Shown here piece after piece: positions 1-5,663 of a DNA stretch of 6,820 bases; the stretch's first letter is position 1, and the number at the start of each line of letters is the position of its first letter. The DNA is from Planctomycetota bacterium (GTDB lineage: Bacteria; Planctomycetota; Planctomycetia; Pirellulales; Pirellulaceae). The notes beneath the pieces are model-generated. The model did not search any database and was not told the origin of the DNA. It was given only the letters and a program-made list of their open reading frames with translations. The position numbers and the translations under genes were made by a program. The DNA lies in contig JAJSAJ010000696.1 of the NCBI GenBank assembly GCA_024274855.1, positions 1 through 6,820 of the forward strand, written 5' to 3'.

Positions 1-465
1 GGCGGCAGCTTTACGGAAGTTTCCTGTATGGCCATGCCCAGCTGGAAAAAAGTCTATCAGCCGTCGAATAATCGTTACAAGAACCCGTTTGGGACCGAAA
101 TCGCCTTGTTACGCACTAGCGAGGGTGGAATGGCACGCATGGGGGTCAGTTGGGACACGCCGGGACACGGAGGTGAGATGGGACGCGTCCGCGGCCAAAA
201 AGGTTCCTTCTACGGCAGTTTCCAAGGGCTGAACATGAAGTTGCCTTCAACCAAGCGTCCGCCCCTGCCGCCCCATGTACAACCGGGTGGCCACGGTGGC
301 TCGCACGGCCAACTGATGAACGAGTTTGTTACGGCGATTCTGCAGGACCGCAAACCGCTTGTCGATATCGCCCAGGCGCTGAATATGTCCGTTGCGGGAA
401 TCGTGGCACATCAGTCAGCGCTGAAGGACGGCGAACTGATGAAGATACCACAGTATAAGATCTGA
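1..465 (+). CDS. Gfo/Idh/MocA family oxidoreductase, C-terminal part (5' end outside window)
   Basis: The frame is open from the first base and ends at TGA 463-465, so 154 C-terminal residues are present and the start lies to the left. The N-terminal Rossmann domain of this NAD(P)-dependent family is not visible; what remains is the substrate-binding C-terminal domain. The best landmark is GGHGGSHGQLMNEFV at about residues 95-109 of the visible part, followed by a tail with AHQSALKDGE. The gene downstream has the same landmarks (GGHGGSHPHMVNEFV and AHQSAMKGGE), so the two are diverged paralogues. The upstream part (MPSWKKVYQPSNNRY, then an SWDTPGHGGEMGR stretch) fits the family's beta-sheet core. 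Enzymes of this family oxidise or reduce sugars, inositols and related compounds in the cytoplasm; some planctomycete members are exported, which cannot be judged without the N-terminus. The substrate cannot be told. Family assignment is firm and specificity is unknown. Confidence 0.88.
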   Translation, partial: GGSFTEVSCMAMPSWKKVYQPSNNRYKNPFGTEIALLRTSEGGMARMGVSWDTPGHGGEMGRVRGQKGSFYGSFQGLNMKLPSTKRPPLPPHVQPGGHGGSHGQLMNEFVTAILQDRKPLVDIAQALNMSVAGIVAHQSALKDGELMKIPQYKI

Positions 466-571
466 CATGGGAAGGGTTCGTTTGCCTATCATGGGACAAT
501 GCCGGACCATTTTGAGTCAGCTTTCAGTGGTCGGAGCGAGTGACGTTGCGTAGCGAGATCTGTTCGGCGGG

Positions 572-578
572 ACTCGCT
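572..578. other. Right arm of a weak stem-loop in the gap between the two oxidoreductase genes
   Basis: ACTCGCT at 572-578 can pair with AGCGAGT at 535-541, or its last six bases with AGCGAG at 552-557 (15-base loop). No run of T follows, so this is a poor intrinsic terminator. The 218-base gap (466-683) otherwise shows no open frame that looks like a gene. Confidence 0.2.
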
Positions 579-646
579 TGTCAATTCACAATACGACGGG
601 AATGTCTGTGGAGCACATACGCGCGTCGTCGGAATGAACCAGGGAT

Positions 647-660
647 GTCGTTTGAACGAC
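647..660. promoter_or_regulatory. Palindrome GTCGTT-TG-AACGAC, candidate operator
   Basis: The arms GTCGTT and AACGAC are perfect inverted repeats of 6 bases with a 2-base centre. The site ends 23 bases before the ATG of the second oxidoreductase gene, where a repressor could block transcription or ribosome access. This is a position and symmetry argument only; no regulator gene lies in the window. Confidence 0.25.
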
Positions 661-672
661 CTTGTAAGAGAT

Positions 673-679
673 GAGGTGG
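673..679 (+). promoter_or_regulatory. Ribosome binding site fixing the ATG at 684
   Basis: GAGGTGG lies just upstream of ATG 684, with GAGG 7 bases from it. It supports 684 as the original start of the interrupted oxidoreductase gene, and the Gly-rich nucleotide-binding loop is encoded directly downstream. The later GTG at 834 starts after that loop. Confidence 0.6.
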
Positions 680-683
680 AAGC

Positions 684-1799
684 ATGTCAGATCGGAAAGT
701 CGGAGTTGGAATCGTCGGTCTTGGGTTTGGAGCGGAGTTCATTCCGATTTACCAGGCGCATCCGAACGCTCGAATGCATGCAATCTGCCGTCGTGATGAG
801 GCTGAATTGCACAAAGTATGAACGCACTTCCGTGTGGATAATCGATACACAAAATACGAATCACTGCTTGCAGACCCCGATATTGATTTTGTGCATATCA
901 ATAGTCCGATTCCAGATCATGCCTGGATGTCGATCGAGGCATTGAAAGCCGGCAAGCACGTTATGTGCACGGTGCCGATGGCCACGACAATTGATGAGTG
1001 CAAAGAAATCTGTGAGTTGGTTGCTCGGACAGGATTGAAGTATATGATGGCGGAAACAGTGGTTTACAGCCGTGAATTCCTCTTCATTAAGGAAATGTAC
1101 ACTCGTGGCGAACTCGGCAAACTCCAGTTTATGCAGGCTTCTCATCCACAAGATATGGAAGGTTGGCCGGAGTATTGGGAGCATATGATTCCAATGCACT
1201 ATGCCACGCACGTTGTCAGCCCCGTGTTGGGGTTGGTGGATGGGCGGGCTGAGTACGTGTCTTGTATTGGATCGGGCACGATCCGCGATGAACTGGTTCG
1301 GAAATCAGGAAACCAGTTTGCTGTCGAGTCGTGTCATATCAAGATCCAGAATTCAGACATCGCCGCTCATATCTGGCGGTTCCTGTTTGACACAGCCAGG
1401 CAGTACCGCGAGTCATTCGACGTTTACGGTTCGAAGAAATCGTTCGAGTGGGCGTTGGTGGAGGGCGAAGAACATGTTCTGCATACTGCCAAGAAGCCAG
1501 AACCGAAAATCGCCGAGCGTGTTTCCGTACCGGACTATGCACATCTCCTGCCGGAGGAGATCCGAAAGTTCACGCAGACGATTCAAGACGCGGATCATCT
1601 CTCCTTTGTTCAAGGTGGTGGGCATGGCGGTTCCCACCCACACATGGTTAACGAGTTTGTCAATGCTCTTATCGACGACCGTGAGCCATGCCCCAACGCG
1701 GTGACCAGTGCAAACTGGACGTGCGTTGGGATCTGTGCGCACCAGTCAGCCATGAAAGGTGGCGAGATAGTCCAGTTGCCCGGATTTACACTCTCGTGA
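684..1799 (+). pseudogene. Gfo/Idh/MocA family oxidoreductase interrupted by an in-frame TGA at codon 46
   Basis: From ATG 684 the frame encodes a classic NAD(P)-binding start: VGVGIVGLGFGAEFIPIY (residues 6-23, with G12, G14 and G16 in the Gly-rich loop), then HPNARMHAICRRDEAELHKV. Codon 46 is TGA (819-821). The same frame then continues, without any shift, as THFRVDNRYTKYESLLADPD and on to the TGA at 1797-1799. With the stop counted as one residue the protein would be 371 residues, and the spacing from the Rossmann loop to the RYT-YE-LLADP segment looks normal for the family. From recalled relatives, Gly is the expected residue at the stop (a 'VG..F' segment), so GGA to TGA is the simplest explanation. 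As written, translation yields a 45-residue fragment. A restart downstream would give a protein without the cofactor loop. The alternatives are a sequencing or assembly error, in which case this is an ordinary intact gene, or stop readthrough. TGA is the normal stop of this and the preceding gene, so recoding is unlikely. Confidence 0.82.
834..1799 (+). CDS. Open 3' part of the interrupted oxidoreductase (GTG start, 321 residues)
   Basis: This is the longest stop-free stretch after the TGA at 819 and would start at GTG 834; no good ribosome binding site precedes it. It encodes the rest of the Rossmann domain, VHINSPIPDHAWMSIEALKAGKHV, and then CTVPMATT, where most family members have the 'EKP' motif whose Lys lies at the active site. 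Here Val stands in the Lys position (residue 97 in numbering from ATG 684). The C-terminal domain follows, with PMHYATH (residues about 170-176), GGGHGGSHPHMVNEF (about 311-325) and a terminal AHQSAMKGGEIVQLPGF. The His-rich GGHGGSH loop is shared with the gene upstream. Without the first beta strand and Gly-rich loop, this fragment alone should not bind NAD(P) properly. I list it because it is the part an automatic gene caller would report; it is not a separate gene. Confidence 0.6.
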   Translation: MDNRYTKYESLLADPDIDFVHINSPIPDHAWMSIEALKAGKHVMCTVPMATTIDECKEICELVARTGLKYMMAETVVYSREFLFIKEMYTRGELGKLQFMQASHPQDMEGWPEYWEHMIPMHYATHVVSPVLGLVDGRAEYVSCIGSGTIRDELVRKSGNQFAVESCHIKIQNSDIAAHIWRFLFDTARQYRESFDVYGSKKSFEWALVEGEEHVLHTAKKPEPKIAERVSVPDYAHLLPEEIRKFTQTIQDADHLSFVQGGGHGGSHPHMVNEFVNALIDDREPCPNAVTSANWTCVGICAHQSAMKGGEIVQLPGFTLS

Positions 1800-1850
1800 A
1801 AACAAGGCTCACTCCATAGCCCACTGTGGGAGGCGAAGCCGTCGCTCGGG

Positions 1851-1883
1851 ATTCAAGAGGTGCCGTCGCGGGATGCCTTGAAT
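1851..1883. terminator. Inverted repeat between convergent genes, possible weak two-way terminator
   Basis: ATTCAAG (1851-1857) and CTTGAAT (1877-1883) form a 7-base stem with a 19-base loop. It lies between the end of the oxidoreductase gene (1799) and the lipoprotein gene coming the other way (remnant end 1899), which is where a shared terminator is expected. The stem is AT-rich with no clear U-tract, so support is positional. A short CCCA-CTG-TGGG hairpin nearby (about 1820-1830) is equally weak. Confidence 0.22.
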
Positions 1884-1898
1884 TGGCACGGACCTTTG

Positions 1899-1985
1899 TT
1901 ACCGTGTCTGGCCTTCGGTGATAAGGATACACTGGTCGGCCTTAATATGGTCGAGCGAGTCCTTGGCGCCACCCGGCCATTGCAC
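1899..1985 (-). other. Cut-off C-terminal tail of the ASPIC/UnbV domain (28 codons plus stop)
   Basis: Directly after the TAA at 1988-1986, the same minus-strand frame reads VQWPGGAKDSLDHIKADQ and on to ITEGQTR, ending at TAA 1901-1899. This is the expected end of an ASPIC/UnbV domain (VDRI-E-VQWPGG, an Ala/Lys-rich middle, and a final 'I.EG'). It is therefore the remaining coding part of the lipoprotein gene, separated from it by one stop codon and no frame change. Confidence 0.8.
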
Positions 1986-3617
1986 TTAGATTCGATCGAC
2001 GTTATCGAATGTGCCGAGTCCGAAATGAAGTCGCGTGCCGAAGTGGCTTTGATAACTCCGGCCACTGTGTACTTCGTCAATTTGGAATCGATCGCCCGTA
2101 AAGACTTTGACTCGTGCGCCGACGCCGTCACGGTTGGCCTTGACTCCTCGAAGACGGATTTGAATCCAGTGATTGTCGTTGGTCGTTACGTTGCGAATGA
2201 TTGTGGGATGATCATTCGAGTTGAGGACGACAGCGTCAATTCGGCCGTCGTTGTCCAGATCGTCAAATGCGGCCCCTCGGCTGCTGAACGCCGGCAACAT
2301 GCCGTCACCAGCTGAATCGGAAACGTCGACGAACGTGCCATCACCGTTGTTGGCGAGCAGGATATTCGTTGCACGATAGGTTGTCGTGTCATCTCGGATG
2401 TTCGCTTGGGCATCAAGGTGCCCGGCTGCCACATAGATGTCGCGGTCGCCATCGTTGTCAAGATCGACAAGGCCCAGTCCCCACGTCACGTGTTGGAATG
2501 ATCCAAGTCCGGCTCCGCACCGGCGTGTGACATCGTCGAAAAATCCGTCGCCAACGTTCTGGTAAAGTACAGGGAGTTCTCCGACAAAATTGGTCATGTA
2601 GAAATCGAGCAGTCCATCGTTGTTCAGATCGGCGCAGTCAACGCCCATACTTGCATTGGCCCGGCCGTAATAGTTGCATGATGTTCCTGCCGTCATCGCA
2701 ACTTCGGTGAAGTGCCCGGTGCCATCGTTCTGAAAGAGGAAATTCCGGCGGCAGTCATTACAAATGAACAGGTCGAAGTCGCCATCATTGTCGTAATCGG
2801 CAGAGACGATTCCCATGCCGGTTCCCGCCGGTGTTGTGACGCCGGCGGCGATACTGACGTCCGTAAATGTCCCGTCGCCATTATTGCGGAATAAGACGTC
2901 GGGTACCGGGTTGTACATCGTCGGCGCGGCATACGCTGGAAAACCCCCGAGGCTGTACGGGACGTGGTTTTCGTATGTGAAGTCGACGTAGTTGGAGACG
3001 TAAAGATCCAGATCGCCGTCGAGGTCGACATCTACGAAACAAGCTCCGGCGCCGACTTTGGATCCGTTTTCAACACCAGCCACTTGGGTTGCATCGGTGA
3101 AGGTGCCATCGCCGTTGTTCCGGTACAAGACATTTGGGCCGTAATTATTCAAGTAGAGGTCCGGATCACCGTCATTGTCGTAGTCGCCGACGGCAACTCC
3201 GAGGCCGTATCCCCGGTCCGCGACGTCCGCCGCGGCACTGACGTCTTTGAACTTCCAGCCGCCTTCATTGTGATACAGTGCGTTCGTTGGGGGCGTATCG
3301 GCATGAGCGCCTTTTAGTGGAGCCCCATTAAGAAAATAGATGTCAATCAGGCCATCTCCATCGTAATCGAAAAGAGCTAGTCCCGCACTGACCGACTCGA
3401 CAATGTAGAGTTCGCCACTGCCGCCGATCGTGTGGCGAAACGCAAGATCCACGTCGTTCGTCACATCATGCAACTCGATGGGACCTACTTCGGACGAAGT
3501 AGATGCCTTTGGTGACGGAATCGATGTGGGTTTGTGGCAGCCCACCATCAGAAGCGTACCGATGCCGCAGAGTATGGGAAAAACTATCCAGGAGACTGGT
3601 GGTATGACTTTGGGCAT
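1986..3617 (-). CDS. CRTAC1-type lipoprotein with seven FG-GAP/VCBS calcium loops and a truncated ASPIC/UnbV domain
   Basis: With ATG 3617-3615 as start the protein has 543 residues. It opens with a lipoprotein signal peptide ending in LLMVGC (lipid-bearing Cys27), so it is predicted to be membrane-anchored and exported. Seven D-x-D-x-D-G-x-x-D calcium-binding loops follow near residues 84-92, 145-153, 196-204, 274-282, 330-338, 385-393 and 453-461, mostly paired with 'NNGDGTF.DV' strands; this pattern builds a beta-propeller. From about residue 499 (GVGARVKVFTG, then HSGRSYQSHFG and LHFGLG) an ASPIC/UnbV domain begins but stops at VDRI, where TAA (1988-1986) replaces a probable Glu GAA. The domain's last 28 residues are still readable after the stop. 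Such proteins are common in planctomycetes and are thought to bind surface partners or carbohydrates; the exact role is unknown. An upstream in-frame start at 3692 is less likely, because it would overlap the TPR gene and bury the signal peptide. The gene follows the TPR gene by 16 bases, so the two probably share a transcript. Confidence 0.9.
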   Translation of the reverse strand: MPKVIPPVSWIVFPILCGIGTLLMVGCHKPTSIPSPKASTSSEVGPIELHDVTNDVDLAFRHTIGGSGELYIVESVSAGLALFDYDGDGLIDIYFLNGAPLKGAHADTPPTNALYHNEGGWKFKDVSAAADVADRGYGLGVAVGDYDNDGDPDLYLNNYGPNVLYRNNGDGTFTDATQVAGVENGSKVGAGACFVDVDLDGDLDLYVSNYVDFTYENHVPYSLGGFPAYAAPTMYNPVPDVLFRNNGDGTFTDVSIAAGVTTPAGTGMGIVSADYDNDGDFDLFICNDCRRNFLFQNDGTGHFTEVAMTAGTSCNYYGRANASMGVDCADLNNDGLLDFYMTNFVGELPVLYQNVGDGFFDDVTRRCGAGLGSFQHVTWGLGLVDLDNDGDRDIYVAAGHLDAQANIRDDTTTYRATNILLANNGDGTFVDVSDSAGDGMLPAFSSRGAAFDDLDNDGRIDAVVLNSNDHPTIIRNVTTNDNHWIQIRLRGVKANRDGVGARVKVFTGDRFQIDEVHSGRSYQSHFGTRLHFGLGTFDNVDRI

Positions 3618-3625
3618 TCTTCCTC
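3618..3625 (-). promoter_or_regulatory. Ribosome binding site deciding the lipoprotein start at 3617
   Basis: Read on the minus strand, GAGGAAGA comes immediately before ATG 3617-3615. The spacing is short (3 bases after GAGGA) but it lies entirely within the 16-base gap after the TPR gene. Together with the signal peptide that begins at this ATG, it favours 3617 over the in-frame start at 3692. Confidence 0.5.
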
Positions 3626-3633
3626 GGACCGTT

Positions 3634-5031
3634 CTATTGTTTTGCTTGAAGTTCGTTGAATCGAATCCGGAGTTGCTTTTCATTGGGGGCAAGTCGAATT
3701 GCCTCCTCGATCGCCTTCAGTGCACCAGGGATATCGCCATTACGTTCCAAAGCCACGCTCAGAGCAAAGTAACTGGCCGCCTCTGGGGCCAACTCAACTG
3801 CCTTCGATGCGAGACGGACCGCCTCCGAAATCTTGCGGTCGCTATTCACATAGAGTTGCGTCAAGGCCAACAGTCCCATCGTCCCTTTCGGGTCGAGGCG
3901 AATTGTTTCGCGAAGAGCCTTTTCCGCTTCCTCAATTCGCCCCATTCTTGCGAACGTCATACCAATTGATAAATGAGGCTCAGGATCGTCAGGATTCAAT
4001 TCGCAAAGCTGACGCAACATGGCAATGACTTCGGAATCGAGCCCTTCGTCTTCATAATAGGTTGCCAGCTTTTTGCGGATGGTCACATTTGTCGGGTCGA
4101 TCACAATAGCTCGAAGCCAAAGTCGTTCGGCATCTCGCGTTTTTCGGAACTGCGCGAATGTTGCGGCGATGACATCCAAAATGCGAGCGACCGTAACTCG
4201 GATTGCAGCAAGGTCTTTTTCAAACCCATGTGTGTTGCCCCGGCCGTTCTCTTCGCCCGCGGATAATTGTTGAAATCTCTTGCGGTAGATCTTGGCTTGC
4301 TCGCTGTTACCTCGTCGGACCTCGGCGATCGATAATCCGTGGTACGGATATGCGCTATTCGGATCGAGTTGAATCGATTGCTCAAGATATTCCTTCGCCT
4401 TGTCGTATTGATGCAATTCCAGGTAAATCTGCCCCACCAGATTCAAAGCCGGTACGGATTCCGGCTTCATCGGCGGGCCATCTTCTTGCAGCAGCGTCAA
4501 TGCGGATTGCATTTGGCCAAGGTTCATCAACGCTTCGGCCAATCCAAGCCGAGCTTCGGGATACGTTGGGTCGATCGCAAGAGCCTTTCGAAAGCGATCA
4601 GCTGCCACGCGGTATTGTCCCTTGTCCATCGCAACGTAGGCCATTCGAATATAGGCTGGGATGAATGTCGGTTCGAGCTGAGTCGACGTACGCCACCATT
4701 TCACCGCCTCGTCTGAATTGCCGAGATCTCGATATACCAGTCCCATGACATGACAGGTCATGGGATTGTTGGGGAACTGTTTGACGAGCCGCCTGGCTGC
4801 TGTGAGCGCTTCTCGCTTCAATCGCTCAATCTCAGCCTGCTCGGGCGATGAGGGGCGCGACGTAGGCGACGATGTGTTAATCGGCTTGGAAGAAACTTTC
4901 TCCCGGCTCTCGACTGCGGGGAGCGGCTTCGAGGGGTCTGTGTGGCGACTGCCTTGCCATGCCCAGTAACCGAATGAGCTCACGGCAATCACGGCTACAA
5001 GAAGTCCTATCCAGACAACTCGCAAAGGCAT
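3634..5031 (-). CDS. Membrane-anchored tetratricopeptide repeat (TPR) protein
   Basis: From ATG 5031 the product has 465 residues. Residues about 4-24 (VVWIGLLVAVIAVSSFGYWAW) form one hydrophobic segment after a basic start and look like an uncleaved signal anchor. A Ser/Pro/Thr-rich linker runs to about residue 65. Two blocks of roughly five TPR units follow, about residues 89-253 and 289-456, recognisable by repeated G-x-Y or A-x-Y plus 'A...A..LDP' pairs such as YRVAADRFRKALAIDPTYPE, EEAEKALRETIRLDPKGT and GALKAIEEAIRLAPNE. The stretch between the blocks (about 254-288) lacks the repeat pattern. TPRs are protein-binding scaffolds, so no enzymatic role is implied; the partner is unknown. 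The stop codon TAG (3636-3634) lies 16 bases before the lipoprotein gene. That pairing suggests both act together at the outer face of the membrane, which is inference. Alternative starts are ATG 5046 and TTG 5088. Confidence 0.9.
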   Translation of the reverse strand: MPLRVVWIGLLVAVIAVSSFGYWAWQGSRHTDPSKPLPAVESREKVSSKPINTSSPTSRPSSPEQAEIERLKREALTAARRLVKQFPNNPMTCHVMGLVYRDLGNSDEAVKWWRTSTQLEPTFIPAYIRMAYVAMDKGQYRVAADRFRKALAIDPTYPEARLGLAEALMNLGQMQSALTLLQEDGPPMKPESVPALNLVGQIYLELHQYDKAKEYLEQSIQLDPNSAYPYHGLSIAEVRRGNSEQAKIYRKRFQQLSAGEENGRGNTHGFEKDLAAIRVTVARILDVIAATFAQFRKTRDAERLWLRAIVIDPTNVTIRKKLATYYEDEGLDSEVIAMLRQLCELNPDDPEPHLSIGMTFARMGRIEEAEKALRETIRLDPKGTMGLLALTQLYVNSDRKISEAVRLASKAVELAPEAASYFALSVALERNGDIPGALKAIEEAIRLAPNEKQLRIRFNELQAKQ

Positions 5032-5039
5032 ATTCGTAT

Positions 5040-5044
5040 TCCTC
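5040..5044 (-). promoter_or_regulatory. Ribosome binding site favouring the TPR gene start at 5031
   Basis: On the minus strand GAGGA sits 8 bases before ATG 5031, an ideal spacing. The in-frame ATG at 5046 overlaps this site and is preceded only by a weaker AAGGG. The 5031 start begins MPLRVVWIGLL, a good signal anchor, but 5046 adds only five residues and cannot be excluded. Confidence 0.45.
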
Positions 5045-5091
5045 ATTCCCGTGCCCTTGTGGAGCGACCGGTGGTTGCGACTATACAATGC

Positions 5092-5100
5092 ATTCTAGCA
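5092..5100 (-). promoter_or_regulatory. Possible extended -10 promoter element for the TPR-lipoprotein unit
   Basis: The minus strand reads TGC-TAGAAT, an extended -10 pattern one base from TATAAT, about 60 bases before the TPR start. A second -10-like TATAGT lies just downstream (5085-5080). No convincing -35 is present, though extended -10 promoters can do without. Short matches like this occur by chance. Confidence 0.25.
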
Positions 5101-5519
5101 AACCTGTACGGTGTTTCAGTAACCCGGTACGTTCGCCCCGCGAAAAAACGCCACGTTTGGGCTCGAGGGCCAGTCTTCGAGCTATTTGCGTCGAGGTCGC
5201 CGGCAGAAACCTTGCCATCCGGGTTTGTGGTACCAAAGTCTTTGGGGGTTCCCGTCCGATGACACCAAGGAAGCGGCGTGAAACAAACGCCCGAATCACT
5301 CGCCTGGCCTGTCGGCGAGCGGCGGTCCCGCGCTTGTACAAACGGTTGAATGAACGACGGATCCAAACGGTACTCTGCAATTGACGGTGGCAACCAAACT
5401 CGTTTCTACCTGGAAGTCGCGGTTTCGTCAACTGTTTCTGTTTCCCCATTCCGCAGTCAGATCTTGACGTAGAGCCGTCTGTTTTCCACGGCTGGCAGTC
5501 CACGGAGTGGGGACAGAAG

Positions 5520-5528
5520 TGGTATGAT
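5520..5528 (+). promoter_or_regulatory. Possible extended -10 promoter element for the sulfatase gene
   Basis: TGG-TATGAT matches an extended -10 (TGn followed by a TATAAT-like hexamer with one mismatch). Transcription would begin near 5535 and leave a leader of about 130 bases containing the 5558-5588 hairpin. There is no clear -35, so support is weak. Confidence 0.22.
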
Positions 5529-5557
5529 GTTACCTGGTCGGTCAGGAACGGGGGTTC

Positions 5558-5588
5558 GGATACGCCATCTTGCACCGGCCGCGTATCC
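5558..5588. repeat. Perfect 8-base inverted repeat upstream of the sulfatase gene
   Basis: GGATACGC (5558-5565) and GCGTATCC (5581-5588) pair perfectly across a 15-base loop, 75 bases before the sulfatase ATG. It could be an RNA hairpin in the leader or a split operator site. No run of T follows on the plus strand, which argues against a simple terminator. It is the strongest of several inverted repeats in this intergenic region. Confidence 0.4.
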
Positions 5589-5663
5589 CGGTAGGCCGAC
5601 GTTGCAATAAATGGTGATTGTTTGTGATGAGAGAATTGGTTTGATCAGGGGATGGACCGCATT

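Larger units (their letters stand above)
5032..5663. other. Non-coding divergent intergenic region of about 630 bases
   Basis: The TPR gene leaves to the left and the sulfatase gene to the right. Open frames here exist on both strands (for example minus 5575-5081 and plus 4959-5384), but they encode Arg-rich, domain-free sequence and overlap each other, so I take them as chance. The region holds several short GC-rich inverted repeats: GCTCGA/TCGAGC at 5161-5182, CTCGCC/GGCGAG at 5299-5319, and the stronger pair at 5558-5588. Weak promoter-like elements lie near each gene. Nothing resembling a tRNA, known riboswitch or repeat array was recognised. Confidence 0.55.

Noticed and set aside
819..821. 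TGA as a recoded codon (selenocysteine or an alternative genetic code)
   Set aside because: TGA is the natural stop of both oxidoreductase genes (463-465 and 1797-1799). The affected position is an expected Gly rather than a catalytic Cys, and I saw no obvious selenocysteine-type hairpin directly after it.
684..834. Frameshift as the cause of the split oxidoreductase
   Set aside because: Positions 684, 819 and 834 are all in the same frame and both sides match the family without a gap, so a single stop substitution is sufficient.
634..945. 103-residue plus-strand open frame overlapping the second oxidoreductase start
   Set aside because: It is in another frame across the clearly family-specific Rossmann sequence; its product shows no recognisable pattern.
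2150..3400. Repeated DNA words such as TCGCCATC.TTGTC, as a possible repeat array
   Set aside because: They encode the repeated D-N-D-G-D calcium loops of the lipoprotein and have irregular spacing set by the protein, so they are not a DNA repeat or CRISPR array.
3618..3692. Longer start of the lipoprotein gene at 3692
   Set aside because: It would add 25 polar residues before the signal peptide and overlap the end of the TPR gene. The ATG at 3617 has both a ribosome binding site and a proper lipoprotein signal.
5339..5371. Direct repeat CAAACGGT (5339-5346 and 5364-5371)
   Set aside because: Eight bases repeated once within 25 bases, with no further copies or symmetry, is too weak to call a regulatory or mobile-element feature.
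5081..5575. 164-residue open frame on the minus strand between the TPR and sulfatase genes
   Set aside because: It is Arg-rich with no recognisable domain, signal peptide or ribosome binding site. A similarly Arg-rich frame lies on the opposite strand, as expected by chance in GC-rich DNA.
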